The notes: a model not told the origin generated them from the letters alone. Positions 44,078 through 53,629 are shown, counted from the first letter of the stretch. The stretch: DNA of 64,000 bases from Flammeovirgaceae bacterium (GCA_024638265.1 JAHEKQ010000002.1:33785-97784), one strand, 5' to 3'. Translations and numbers: made by a program.

Positions 44078-44585
44078 TGTCCAACAATATCTCTGTCTCT
44101 ACTGCCAACCGGTCAATTTCCTCACGGTCGGCCCCATAATAGTAACCTCGTATTCTCCTCTGCCCATCAATTAAAACGGCATCTTTGAGTTCTTCATTGA
44201 TCAACTGGCAGTTGGTTATATCTACATAATCGGTAAGTATCACTTGAAGATGATCATAGCCAACTACCGGTTCACCATTTACTGTAATAAAAACAGTATT
44301 AACAGGGCTATTGTTAAAACGATCTTTAATTCTCAGCATTTGAAGTTTCTGGTCGTCAGTAGGTTTGTCCTTGTAGGTGAAGACAATATTCAGCATCCCT
44401 TCCTTGACAAAATCAGAATATATCTGGTAAGGAACGGGGGTTGGTCCACATAAACTGGGCCTCTTTTTGAGCGAAGTATAGTATACAGGTACGTCAAACC
44501 TGTTTTCACCAAAAATGTGAAGTACAAAAATCACTGCCAGCGGTACAGACAAAATTACAAATACCAGTATCCACCTTCTTTTCAT
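44040..44585 (-). CDS. SCO-like thioredoxin-fold protein lacking the CxxxC motif
   Basis: From ATG 44585 (MKRRWILVFVILSVPLAV, membrane anchor) this 181-aa protein has a thioredoxin-like strand order (LNIVFTYKDK..., PVNTVFITVNG, DAVLIDGQRRIRGYYYG) as in SCO1/SenC proteins that deliver copper to CuA of cytochrome oxidase. The usual CxxxC is absent, and only single Cys residues remain (SLCGP and TNCQL). It is probably degenerate or changed in function. A TATATTTG -7 box (minus strand, 44603-44610) supports the start at 44585 rather than 44645. Confidence 0.6.
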   Translation of the reverse strand: MKRRWILVFVILSVPLAVIFVLHIFGENRFDVPVYYTSLKKRPSLCGPTPVPYQIYSDFVKEGMLNIVFTYKDKPTDDQKLQMLRIKDRFNNSPVNTVFITVNGEPVVGYDHLQVILTDYVDITNCQLINEELKDAVLIDGQRRIRGYYYGADREEIDRLAVETEILLDNEEYKSAQEKQL

Positions 44586-44602
44586 TTCTTTCAATTTTGG
44601 CG

Positions 44603-44610
44603 CAAATATA
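44603..44610 (-). promoter_or_regulatory. Candidate -7 box for the SCO-like operon
   Basis: On the minus strand TATATTTG matches the TAnnTTTG consensus and lies 17 bp before the ATG at 44585. No good -33 box is seen at 19-21 bp. Confidence 0.35.
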
Positions 44611-44741
44611 GCAGGAAAAGGAGCCAATTGCGAGAGTTTAAGCAAAACTGGAACACATGTATTTCAAATGACTCGATCCGTGGTTTTCAAGCATTCCAGT
44701 TATAAATTTCGTAAATTATAATAGGCACTTATCCACCTGGA

Positions 44742-45935
44742 ATGTCAGCAATTAAATTCAAATCAACTTTATTAATTGCATTGCTTACACCCATAATTCT
44801 GATTTTAGGGTGCTCCAATATCTCAAATCAAAACTACCAATATGTAATCCCGGAACTTGGGGATGGCGAAATAAGGACTAGCTCATGGGAGCTACATGAT
44901 GTTGACACTATACAGCTAATAAAGGCTATTAAAAGGATCAGGAGTGGAATTTATAAAGAGGTTCATTCACTGCTTATCTATAAGAACGGAAATCTGATAC
45001 TGGAAGAATATTTCCCGGGCCATGATTACAAATGGGATGCGGAAAAACATCATGGAAAAATAATTGACTGGAATAGAGACTCATTGCATCATCTCCATTC
45101 AGTCACAAAGAGTATTACTTCCGCATGCTTAGGGGCGGCAATCAATAAGGGCATTATAAAGAATGTAAATCAGTCTATTTTCGAATATCTGCCGGAATAT
45201 CAGGATCTTAATAATCAAGGAAGAGAGGACATCACTATCGAACATTTACTTACCATGAGCCCCGGATTAGAATGGGATGAATGGAGTAGTCCCCTGAGAA
45301 GTCCGGAGAATGATATTCTGGGAATTTGGTATAATCATCCGGACGATCCGGTTCGAGGCATACTTCAACGGCCTGTGATTCACAAACCAGGTTCCTTTTT
45401 TAGATATTCAGGTGGAAATATGATTGTTCTTGGTGAGATCATTCGAAATGCTTCTGGCCTTGATATCAGTGAATTTTCAGAAAAATACTTGTTTGGGCCA
45501 ATCGGTTCGGATCAATTTGATTGGGCCCTGCGTTTTCCCAATGGCGTTTACGAAACTGCAGGGGGTTTAAGAGCCTCACCAAGGACGATGCTTAAAATCG
45601 GTATACTTTACTTAAACGACGGGAAATGGAATGGGCAACAAATCCTACCACCAGGTTGGTCGGGGTATAGCGCCTCAACTTTTGGCAACAATAGTGGCAT
45701 CAACATTCCGGGGGAGGATTTGAATAATATGGGGTATGGATATTCATGGTGGACTAAGGAATTCAGGCTGAAGGGACAGAACATCAACTGGTTCAGTGCC
45801 GGAGGATGGGGTGGACAAAAAATTATTGTATTACCTGAAAAGGAAACTATCATTGTTCTTACGGGGGGTACCTTCAGATCCCGGGTAATTCAATTTCGTC
45901 TACTAAAGAATTATATAATCCCTGCCATCTTGTGA
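44742..45935 (+). CDS. Beta-lactamase-family serine hydrolase lipoprotein
   Basis: A 397-aa protein with lipobox LILGC near residue 24. The catalytic SxxK is in HSVTKSITSA (about 124-128), YSGGN is the YxN site, and FSAGGWGGQ near the C-terminus fits the HxG-like third motif. This class C beta-lactamase/esterase fold acts on amides or esters of peptides or lactones. There is no evidence of antibiotic resistance. It stands alone and diverges from the SCO-like gene. Confidence 0.82.
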   Translation: MSAIKFKSTLLIALLTPIILILGCSNISNQNYQYVIPELGDGEIRTSSWELHDVDTIQLIKAIKRIRSGIYKEVHSLLIYKNGNLILEEYFPGHDYKWDAEKHHGKIIDWNRDSLHHLHSVTKSITSACLGAAINKGIIKNVNQSIFEYLPEYQDLNNQGREDITIEHLLTMSPGLEWDEWSSPLRSPENDILGIWYNHPDDPVRGILQRPVIHKPGSFFRYSGGNMIVLGEIIRNASGLDISEFSEKYLFGPIGSDQFDWALRFPNGVYETAGGLRASPRTMLKIGILYLNDGKWNGQQILPPGWSGYSASTFGNNSGINIPGEDLNNMGYGYSWWTKEFRLKGQNINWFSAGGWGGQKIIVLPEKETIIVLTGGTFRSRVIQFRLLKNYIIPAIL

Positions 45936-45940
45936 TTTAA

Positions 45941-46003
45941 TAATTACATAATTAATTCATAGATAATTGCATAATTAATTACATAATTAATTACATAATT
46001 ATT
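45941..46003. repeat. A/T-rich tandem repeat (ACATAATTAATT units)
   Basis: Three perfect or near-perfect copies of ACATAATTAATT and two degenerate ones (TAATTACATAATTAATT, ATAATTGCATAATTAATT) follow the serine hydrolase stop codon. It is a low-complexity, possibly bendable segment with no coding potential. Confidence 0.7.
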
Positions 46004-46056
46004 TTGACGAAGATCTTAAACCCGATTTTTTAATATTGTTCGTAACGGACAATGAA

Positions 46057-46084
46057 ATAAGAAAGGGCCGGCGAGTGCCGGCCC
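46057..46084 (-). terminator. Terminator for the CBS/menA/argS minus-strand run
   Basis: GGGCCGGC / GCCGGCCC (46065-46072 and 46077-46084) forms a perfect 8-bp G/C stem with loop GAGT. On the minus strand it is followed by TTTCTTATTT, a modest U tract, 70 bp after the stop of the cystathionine-synthase-like gene. Confidence 0.65.
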
Positions 46085-46153
46085 CTAAACCCAAATAATA
46101 CTACCATGAATTATCAACCAATTAATATAGTAACAAACGCTGTGCCAAAAACC

Positions 46154-47527
46154 TTAGCTAGCAAGCGCCGACAATACGTCATGTTGGGTGATAATATGGA
46201 TTGACTGCTTTTCATCGCGTACGAGAACTGCACGGGTATCTTTGTTTAGGATGCTTGAAAGCACATCCAGGGTATTATCCATCCCAACGAAGGGCATAGG
46301 TGGATCCATTATGGTCGCCACTGCCTTTTCTCCAAGCCCGGGCTCATCCATGATCTTATTGAGGATCTTCGAAACGCTGATACTGCCTGAAAATTCATCA
46401 GCATGTAAAACGGGTACCTGGTCAATGCCTTTCTCAGAAAGTAATCGAACCACCTCACCTATTTTGTCTTCGCCTTTCACGGAAATAAGTTCACTTTTTC
46501 CATTTCGTCGTTTAATAATATCCCTTGCAGTCGCAAAGTCACGTTCCTCAATAAATCCGTGGTCCCTCATCCAGTTATCATTATAAATCTTTGCGAGGTA
46601 GCGCGTACCGTGATCAGGGAGGATGATGACCATCACATCGCTTTCTTCCATGTTTTCCCTGGCATATTCCAATGCCCCGTGAACTGCTGAACCACATGAC
46701 CAACCAATAAAAAGGCCTTCTTCACGAGCCAGTCTGCGTGTCATTATAGCCCCATCCTTATCGGTAACCTTTACAAAATGATCGATCAGGCTGAAATCCA
46801 CGTTTGCCGGGAGGATATCCTCTCCTATCCCTTCTGTTAGATAGGGATAGATCTCCTTCACATCAAACTCACCGGTTTCCTTGTATTTTTTAAATACAGA
46901 CCCGTAGGAATCTATTCCTACCGTTACTATATCGGGATTTTGCTCCTTTAAGTACTTTGATGTCCCGCACATGGACCCACCGGTTCCAACACCCGCGGCA
47001 TAGTGTGTTATTTTACCTTCTGTATCGCGCCAAATCTCAGGTCCGGTAGTTTCATAATGAGCTCCGGCATTTGCAGCATTATCATACTGATTGGGATAGA
47101 AGCTGTTCTCGGTTTCCTCGTTAAGTTTTTTAGCAACTGAGTAGTATGAACGTGGGTCTTCGGGCGCCACATTTGTAGGACAGACTATCACTTCAGCCCC
47201 GAGAGCCTTCAAAGCGTCGATTTTTTCCTGGGATTGTTTATCGGAAACCGTGAATACACAATGATATCCCTTTGCCTTGGCTGCAAGCGCGAGGCCCATC
47301 CCGGTATTACCCGAAGTACCTTCAATGATAGTTCCACCTGGTTTGATCTTACCTTCTTTCTCGGCATCCACAACCATTTTCCATCCTATCCGGTCTTTCA
47401 TTGAATGCCCGGGATTCATGTATTCCACCTTTACAAGTATGGTGCCTTTGATCCCATCTGTGACATGGTTCAGTTTTACAAGTGGAGTATTGCCAATTGC
47501 TTCTACAATATGATTAAGATATTTCAT
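46154..47527 (-). CDS. PLP-dependent cystathionine beta-synthase/cysteine synthase with CBS pair
   Basis: A 457-aa protein. The N-terminal fold-type II PLP domain (about 1-320) has GHSMKDRIGWKM (Schiff-base Lys), EGTSGNTGMGLALA and GVGTGGSMCGTSK. The C-terminal CBS domains (about 335-457) give a layout like eukaryotic CBS without the heme region. It condenses serine or O-acylserine with homocysteine or sulfide; which substrate cannot be decided. menA lies 16 bp upstream on the same strand. Confidence 0.85.
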   Translation of the reverse strand: MKYLNHIVEAIGNTPLVKLNHVTDGIKGTILVKVEYMNPGHSMKDRIGWKMVVDAEKEGKIKPGGTIIEGTSGNTGMGLALAAKAKGYHCVFTVSDKQSQEKIDALKALGAEVIVCPTNVAPEDPRSYYSVAKKLNEETENSFYPNQYDNAANAGAHYETTGPEIWRDTEGKITHYAAGVGTGGSMCGTSKYLKEQNPDIVTVGIDSYGSVFKKYKETGEFDVKEIYPYLTEGIGEDILPANVDFSLIDHFVKVTDKDGAIMTRRLAREEGLFIGWSCGSAVHGALEYARENMEESDVMVIILPDHGTRYLAKIYNDNWMRDHGFIEERDFATARDIIKRRNGKSELISVKGEDKIGEVVRLLSEKGIDQVPVLHADEFSGSISVSKILNKIMDEPGLGEKAVATIMDPPMPFVGMDNTLDVLSSILNKDTRAVLVRDEKQSIHIITQHDVLSALAS

Positions 47528-47543
47528 TGATATAGTTTAATGT

Positions 47544-48443
47544 TTAGACCTGGAGTCCGGCTCCCACACCGAACAAAATTACAAATACCAGGGTGGAAAT
47601 AGCCAATTGTTTTAATAATGGATCCATATCCCTTGAAGATTCGGCCTTCCAAAGCCTAATTCCGTTCATGAAAAATAATGGAAATGAAACGATGAACATC
47701 CATTGGTGCCATTCACTGAATACCAAACCGGCATAAACAGAGATGCTCAGCATCCCGGATAACAGAAGTACCCAATGATAGACCTTCGCTTTCCGTGGCC
47801 CTATCCGGACGGGTATGCTATACTTCCCGGCAGACCTGTCTGATTCAATGTCACGGGTATTATTGATATTCAATACGGCAACACTGAACAATCCACAGGT
47901 CAATGCAGGTAATATCATTATGAATTCTATTCGGTTGGAGAAAAGATAATAGCTCCCGAGGACACCTGTAAATCCAAAGAAAAGTAGTACCGAAATATCA
48001 CCCAGTCCTGCATAACCGTAGGGTTTCCTACCCACGGTATAAGTTATTGCAGCTACTATACAGAGTATTCCCAACCCAAAGAAAAACAGGAAACTCTCAA
48101 GATTCCACCCCAGTGAAACATACAAAAGGGCCAATCCACTCAAAAGACTCAGCAACCCAAAGGTAATTATGGCATTGCGCATTTGGGATTTGGTAATCAC
48201 TCCGCTTTGCACCGTCCTTGAAGGACCTTCCCGGTTCACATTATCCGCACCGTGAATACTATCCCCGTAGTCATTGGCCAAATTCGATAATATTTGCAGG
48301 AATATGGTAGTAGCTACTGTTAGTAGCATAGTATTCCAGTTGAAAACACCAGTAGAATAGGCGAGGAATCCACCCATTCCTACACTGGATACTGCCAAAG
48401 GCAACGTTCGAAGTCGGAAGGCTGTTAACCAGGCTTTGATCAT
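47544..48443 (-). CDS. menA: 1,4-dihydroxy-2-naphthoate octaprenyltransferase
   Basis: From ATG 48443 the about 299-aa protein is a UbiA-type prenyltransferase with eight or nine transmembrane helices. The first Asp-rich motif is NLANDYGDSIHGAD and the second NNTRDIESDRSAGK. MenA joins a polyprenyl chain to DHNA to form demethylmenaquinone, the quinone expected in Bacteroidota. It starts one base after the argS stop, so the genes form one operon. Confidence 0.9.
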   Translation of the reverse strand: MIKAWLTAFRLRTLPLAVSSVGMGGFLAYSTGVFNWNTMLLTVATTIFLQILSNLANDYGDSIHGADNVNREGPSRTVQSGVITKSQMRNAIITFGLLSLLSGLALLYVSLGWNLESFLFFFGLGILCIVAAITYTVGRKPYGYAGLGDISVLLFFGFTGVLGSYYLFSNRIEFIMILPALTCGLFSVAVLNINNTRDIESDRSAGKYSIPVRIGPRKAKVYHWVLLLSGMLSISVYAGLVFSEWHQWMFIVSFPLFFMNGIRLWKAESSRDMDPLLKQLAISTLVFVILFGVGAGLQV

Positions 48444-48444
48444 T

Positions 48445-50226
48445 TTACATCCTTTGTGGTGACTCAATACCCAATAAACTGAGTCCCCGTGCTATTGTTT
48501 TGGCGGTCTGGAATGATAGCAACAATCGGAAATTCCTCTTATTGATATCTTCCTCTTTCAGAATGATAACGTTTTGCCAGAGTTTATTGTAGTCTTTGGC
48601 CAGGTCATAGACAAATTGCGCCATCAACGAAGGAGAATACTCCTCCCCTGCCTCTTTCACCTTATTTTTGAATTCACCAAGTTGATAGACTAGGTCACGT
48701 TCAATTTCAGTGAGCTCATTCACGTCATTATCAACTGCATAGTCGATCCCAAGCTGATCCGCTTTTCTGAGGAGCGAGTTGATCCTGGCATGTGTATACT
48801 GAATGAAAGGACCTGTATTTCCCTGGAGATCAACGGACTCTGCTGGATTAAATAGAATTCTTTTCCTTGGATCCACCCTCAAGAGGTAGTACTTGAGTGC
48901 TCCCAGGCCTAATTGCCTGTATAGATTCTCCGCCTCGTCTGAATCAAGTTCATCCACTTTACCCAGTTCAGCCGTTTGTTTTGCAGCCGCGTCAATTACT
49001 TCCTGCATTAAGTCATCAGCATCCACTACAGTGCCTTCACGAGACTTCATTTTGCCCGAGGGCAGATCTACCATCCCATAAGAAAGGTGGTGACATTCTT
49101 TAGCCCATTCGTAACCGAGCTTATCAAGGATTAGAAACAGAACCTTAAAATGATACTCCTGTTCATTTCCCACCGTGTATACCTGTCCTGAGATATTAGG
49201 ATAGTCACTGTAACGCAAGATAGCGGTACCAATATCCTGGGTCATATAAACGCTGGTACCATCGCTTCTGAGTAGAAGTTTTTCATCCAGGCCATCCTCT
49301 GTTAGATCCACCCACACCGATCCGTCATCTTTCTGATAAAATATCCCCTCTTTGAGTCCTTTCAATACGACTTCCTTCCCAAGTTTATAGGTCTCAGACT
49401 CAAAATAGAGTTTATCAAATTCAACTCCCATGGCTCTATAGGTTACATCGAACCCTTTGTAAACCCATCCATTCATTGTCTTCCACTTTTCGTAGACCTC
49501 CGGGTCTTTGCTTTCCCACTTTAAGAGGGTTTCCTGTGCCTCTTTCATGATCGGGGCACTTTTCGCAGCATCTTCTTCAGAACTGCCGGATTCTATCAAT
49601 TTGGCGACCTGTTTCTTATACTCCTTGTCAAATTTCACATAATAATCTCCAATGAATTTGTCGCCCTTCATCCCTGTTGACTCCGGCGTTTCACCGTTAC
49701 CAAAATGATCCCAGGCCACCATGGATTTACATATGTGTATTCCGCGGTCATTAATTATCTGCACACGGTGAACCTTTTTACCCGCTGCATTTAACAATTC
49801 TGACAAGGACCATCCTAGAAATATGTTCCTCAGGTGGCCTAAATGGAGTGGTTTGTTGGTATTGGGAGAAGAGAACTCCACCATCATTTCAGAACCGTCT
49901 TCCGGCCAGTCCAAATGAGTTTGTGTCAATTCAACCAATCGCTTCGACCATACTTCATCGGAAATGCTGAGATTGAGGAATCCCTTAACCGTATTGAAAT
50001 TGCTGACCAAGCTGTTGTTCTCTACCAGGAAAGTGCCCAGTATTTTACCACTTTCCTCCGGTGATTTCCTGGTAAATCGCAGGTAAGGAAAACATACGAA
50101 AGTGTAAGTGCCCTCAAATTCCTTTCGGGTCGGTTGTAACTGTATCTCTCCCTCAGGAATTGTCACGCCGAATTCACTCTCAAATCCGTCCCTTATCGTT
50201 TCTATTATGGAAAATTCAATATTCAT
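48445..50226 (-). CDS. argS: Arginyl-tRNA synthetase
   Basis: A 593-aa class I synthetase with an N-terminal Add-1 domain (about 1-90), SPNTNKPLHLGHLRN as the HIGH-type motif (about 125), GMVDLPSGKMKSREGT as the KMSKS region and the C-terminal DALR anticodon domain from about 460. Length and order are normal. It is preceded by the deoxyhypusine-synthase-like gene after 11 bp. Confidence 0.96.
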   Translation of the reverse strand: MNIEFSIIETIRDGFESEFGVTIPEGEIQLQPTRKEFEGTYTFVCFPYLRFTRKSPEESGKILGTFLVENNSLVSNFNTVKGFLNLSISDEVWSKRLVELTQTHLDWPEDGSEMMVEFSSPNTNKPLHLGHLRNIFLGWSLSELLNAAGKKVHRVQIINDRGIHICKSMVAWDHFGNGETPESTGMKGDKFIGDYYVKFDKEYKKQVAKLIESGSSEEDAAKSAPIMKEAQETLLKWESKDPEVYEKWKTMNGWVYKGFDVTYRAMGVEFDKLYFESETYKLGKEVVLKGLKEGIFYQKDDGSVWVDLTEDGLDEKLLLRSDGTSVYMTQDIGTAILRYSDYPNISGQVYTVGNEQEYHFKVLFLILDKLGYEWAKECHHLSYGMVDLPSGKMKSREGTVVDADDLMQEVIDAAAKQTAELGKVDELDSDEAENLYRQLGLGALKYYLLRVDPRKRILFNPAESVDLQGNTGPFIQYTHARINSLLRKADQLGIDYAVDNDVNELTEIERDLVYQLGEFKNKVKEAGEEYSPSLMAQFVYDLAKDYNKLWQNVIILKEEDINKRNFRLLLSFQTAKTIARGLSLLGIESPQRM

Positions 50227-50237
50227 TTAAGAGTGTT

Positions 50238-51209
50238 TTACCAGTCAAGCACATATGCAAATATGAGGGGTGCGACAATGGTCGCATCAGATTCAATTAT
50301 ATATTTGGGTGTATCGATTCCCAACTTGCCCCAAGTGATCTTCTCGTTGGGAACGGCCCCACTATATGAACCATAACTTGTAGTACTATCGGAGATCTGG
50401 CAGAAATAACTCCAGAATGGGGTTTCCTCTAATTGGAGGTCCTGGGCCATCATTGGGACCACGCATATGGGAAAATCGCCGGCTATTCCTCCCCCGATCT
50501 GGAAAAAGCCGATTCCATCATCCCCTGCCTCATTCTTATACCAGTCAGAAAGGTAGATCATGTATTCAATACCTGATTTTACCGTAGAGGGTTTAACATC
50601 ACCGAGAATGCAATGTGCGGCGAATATGTTTCCCATGGTAGAATCTTCCCACCCGGGTACAACCATCGGTATGTTCTTTTGTGCCGCAGCGACCATCCAT
50701 GAATCCGCGGGATCAATTTCATAGTACTGCTCGAGGACCCCACTATTAATCAAATTGTACAGGTATTCATGGGGAAAAAAACGGTCACCGTTCGCCTCTG
50801 CCTCTTTCCAAATATCGAGAATATTTGATTCTATCCTCCGAAAGGCTTCCTCCTCGGGAATACAGGTATCTGTAACCCTATTCAGGCCCCTTTCAAGAAG
50901 GCCCCATTCATCCTCTGCTGATAATTGCCTGTATTCGGGAATGCGTTTGTAATGGCTATGTGCCACGAGGTTCATTACATCTTCCTCGAGATTAGCCCCG
51001 GTACAACTTATAAAATGAACTTTATCATGCCGTATCATTTCTGCAAGACTTATCCCCAACTCACCGGTGCTCATAGCACCTGCCATTGCTAAAAGCATTT
51101 TTTGGCCTCTTTCAACATGATTCTTGTATCCTATTGCAGCATCCTTGAGTGAGGCAGCATTAAAATGCCTGTAATTCTTTTCTATAAACTGGCTAATCGA
51201 ACCACCCAT
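50238..51209 (-). CDS. Deoxyhypusine synthase-family enzyme (probable homospermidine-type synthase)
   Basis: A 323-aa NAD-binding enzyme. GAMSTGELG and GIGFFQIGGGIAGDFPICV are NAD/substrate segments, and the active-site Lys lies in EKITWGKLG, matching the WGK of eukaryotic DHS. Bacteria have no eIF5A, so protein hypusination is excluded. Related bacterial members act on polyamines, moving an aminobutyl group to make homospermidine-like products. The arginase and arginine decarboxylase next door support a polyamine role. Exact product is inference. Confidence 0.78.
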   Translation of the reverse strand: MGGSISQFIEKNYRHFNAASLKDAAIGYKNHVERGQKMLLAMAGAMSTGELGISLAEMIRHDKVHFISCTGANLEEDVMNLVAHSHYKRIPEYRQLSAEDEWGLLERGLNRVTDTCIPEEEAFRRIESNILDIWKEAEANGDRFFPHEYLYNLINSGVLEQYYEIDPADSWMVAAAQKNIPMVVPGWEDSTMGNIFAAHCILGDVKPSTVKSGIEYMIYLSDWYKNEAGDDGIGFFQIGGGIAGDFPICVVPMMAQDLQLEETPFWSYFCQISDSTTSYGSYSGAVPNEKITWGKLGIDTPKYIIESDATIVAPLIFAYVLDW

Positions 51210-51211
51210 AA

Positions 51212-52153
51212 CTACCTGTCTGAAAGCGTCAGTAATACCCTTTCTAAAATACTCACTCCCGCTTCAGCCATTTTATTTTTTTCATCCAACAGTGGATTGA
51301 TCTCTACCATTTCCCAGCAACAGACCTTCGATATTTTGAGCAACATTACATTAAGCGCTATTGCATCCTCCACTGAAAGTCCACCGGGAACCGGTGTACC
51401 TGTTCCACTGCTCACACTCGGGTCCATACTATCCACATCAAAAGAAATATAGATTCGGTCGCAATCTTTAAAGTGGTCCTCCACCTGCTCCTTCACCCAA
51501 TAAGGATTTTCCCTGAATTCCTTAACGCTGAGCCGTGGGATATTGTGCTTATTCATAATATGTTCCTCTTCAGGTTCCACTTCCCTTACGCCAATGAACA
51601 TTACATCATCGAGACTCAAACGGTTGTCGGGCATGGTACCTTTCAATTTCTGCCACTGGCCTGATGTCTCCGGCTTGATATCACGCCGTTTAACTGCTGT
51701 ATTATCCAAACCCGAAGCAATGGCCAGGGTCATCCCATGAAGGTTTCCCGAAGGTGATGTATAAGGGGTATGGAGATCTCCATGCGCGTCGATCCAGATT
51801 ACCCCAATCCTGTCGTTGGGATAAGCCTGTAAGACTCCGGCAATTGATCCTGCGGCAGTCGAATGGTCGCCCGCTAATACCACCGGAAAATTCCCATCCT
51901 CCAATACTTGAGACACTGTATTGGCCGTTTTGGTAATTACGTCCCTGATTCGGCTGATATACTTGGCCCAGGCATGTTCTACATCCTGTTCCAGGAAATT
52001 AAATCCGACATCCTGGTGGACCGCTCTATGTCTCAGGAAAATATTGGATTTCCTGTTGATTGCTGCTGCTTTAAGCGCCTCAATCCCCAGGCTGGCACCT
52101 ACTGTGCCAGCACCTAATTCAAATGGTACTTCGACTATTCTAATATCAGACAT
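51212..52153 (-). CDS. Arginase/agmatinase-family ureohydrolase
   Basis: From ATG 52153 the about 313-aa protein has all manganese motifs: LAGDHSTAAGS (His), WIDAHGDLHTPYTSPSGNLHG (Asp/His) and SFDVDSMDPSVSSGTGTPVP (Asp pair). The SGNLHGM stretch is arginase-like, but agmatinases of this branch exist, so either arginine or agmatine may be the substrate, releasing urea. It lies 2 bp before the DHS-like gene and diverges from the arginine decarboxylase. Confidence 0.85.
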   Translation of the reverse strand: MSDIRIVEVPFELGAGTVGASLGIEALKAAAINRKSNIFLRHRAVHQDVGFNFLEQDVEHAWAKYISRIRDVITKTANTVSQVLEDGNFPVVLAGDHSTAAGSIAGVLQAYPNDRIGVIWIDAHGDLHTPYTSPSGNLHGMTLAIASGLDNTAVKRRDIKPETSGQWQKLKGTMPDNRLSLDDVMFIGVREVEPEEEHIMNKHNIPRLSVKEFRENPYWVKEQVEDHFKDCDRIYISFDVDSMDPSVSSGTGTPVPGGLSVEDAIALNVMLLKISKVCCWEMVEINPLLDEKNKMAEAGVSILERVLLTLSDR

Positions 52154-52240
52154 CTGCTCATAAAAATTGCGTTGCAAAGATTGTAAAATTTGGACAATAT
52201 TGTGCCCTGTTTTGTTGATGTCACGCCGGATTAAAAATCA

Positions 52241-53629
52241 TTGAAGAGTTATTTCGATCTAATTGATCAAACCTTTGAATTTCCCCAGGAGGAATTTAAA
52301 GTTGAGAACGACCATTTAAAATTCCACGATGTCCCCTTGATGGACATTATAAGGGAATATGGAACACCTCTGAAGTTTACTTACCTGCCCAAAATTGGAC
52401 AGAACATCGATAATGCCAGGAGGCTTTTCACCAATGCAATGAAAAAGCACAACTACCCCTCCGATTACGTTTATTGCTATTGCACCAAGTCGTCACATTT
52501 TTCTTTTGTCATGGAGGAGGTCCTGGCACATGGGGCTCATATCGAGACCAGTTCAGCCTACGATCTGGAAATCGTCAGGCACCTACAATTGCAAGACAAG
52601 ATCAATAAGCAGATCATGATAATCTGCAATGGTTTTAAGCGTCCACTGTATACTGAATACATCTGCAATTTGATCAACCAGGGATATGAAAACTGTATTC
52701 CGGTCTTGGATAATATGACCGAGATGAAAATTTATGAAGAGGGCGTAGAGGGTAATTACCAGGTTGGCATCAGGGTGGCTGCGGATGAAGAACCCAATTT
52801 TGAATTTTATACTTCGAGGCTTGGGATTCGCTACAGTGACATTATTCAGCTTTACCAGGAACAGATCAAGCCGAGTAAAAAAGCCAGGCTGAAAATGTTG
52901 CACTTCTTTATTAATACTGGCATAAGGGATACAGCATATTACTGGAGTGAACTGAGCAGATTTGTTTTTAAATACTGTGAATTGAAAAAGATCGCTCCGG
53001 AACTGGATACGATCGATATCGGGGGAGGATTTCCCATAAAGACCTCACTGACCTTTGAATACGACTATGAATACATGGTCGACCAGATCATTCAGAATAT
53101 CAAATGGATTTGTGACAAGAATAACGTGCCTGCTCCAAGAATCAAGACAGAATTCGGATCTTATACGGTAGGAGAAAGTGGCGGCATTCTGTATTCTGTA
53201 TTGGATGAAAAATTACAGAACGACAAGGAATTGTGGTACATGATCGATGGATCATTTATTACACATATGCCCGACAGTTGGGCGATGAGCCAGAAGTACA
53301 TCCTACTCTCTGTAAATAAATGGGATGAGATGTATCATAAGGTAAACCTCGGCGGTTTGACCTGCGACAGCCAGGATTATTATAATTCCGAGGCTCATTC
53401 CTCGGAGGTATTTCTTCCGATGAACCGCAATGGAGAACCACTTTATATAGGTTTTTTCCATACTGGGGCTTACCAGGAATCGCTGGGAGGCTACGGCGGA
53501 ATCCAGCATTGCCTTATTCCTTCTCCTAAACATGTGTTGATCGATCGCGATGATCGTGGAGAAATAAAAACGAGATTATTCTCTGAAGAACAGGGAAGCA
53601 AGGATATGCTGAAAATACTGGGATATTGA
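52241..53629 (+). CDS. Arginine decarboxylase-like PLP enzyme (fold type III)
   Basis: A 462-aa protein of the ornithine/arginine/diaminopimelate decarboxylase family: VYCYCTKSSHFSFVMEEV (the Lys carries PLP), HIETSSAYDLEIVR, TIDIGGGFPI (glycine loop) and GGLTCDSQDYYNSE with the catalytic Cys. Arginine to agmatine would start polyamine synthesis. The only good start is TTG at 52241, because TAA lies at 52232 and the next ATG is about 30 codons in. That is a rare start that may lower expression. Confidence 0.85.
   Translation: MKSYFDLIDQTFEFPQEEFKVENDHLKFHDVPLMDIIREYGTPLKFTYLPKIGQNIDNARRLFTNAMKKHNYPSDYVYCYCTKSSHFSFVMEEVLAHGAHIETSSAYDLEIVRHLQLQDKINKQIMIICNGFKRPLYTEYICNLINQGYENCIPVLDNMTEMKIYEEGVEGNYQVGIRVAADEEPNFEFYTSRLGIRYSDIIQLYQEQIKPSKKARLKMLHFFINTGIRDTAYYWSELSRFVFKYCELKKIAPELDTIDIGGGFPIKTSLTFEYDYEYMVDQIIQNIKWICDKNNVPAPRIKTEFGSYTVGESGGILYSVLDEKLQNDKELWYMIDGSFITHMPDSWAMSQKYILLSVNKWDEMYHKVNLGGLTCDSQDYYNSEAHSSEVFLPMNRNGEPLYIGFFHTGAYQESLGGYGGIQHCLIPSPKHVLIDRDDRGEIKTRLFSEEQGSKDMLKILGY

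Noticed and set aside
44742-45935. Calling the serine hydrolase an antibiotic-resistance beta-lactamase
   Set aside because: The fold motifs are shared by many esterases and peptidases. Nothing points to a lactam substrate.
46057-46084. G/C hairpin as an attenuator for the plus-strand serine hydrolase
   Set aside because: It lies after that gene, and the U tract is on the minus strand, so a minus-strand terminator is simpler.
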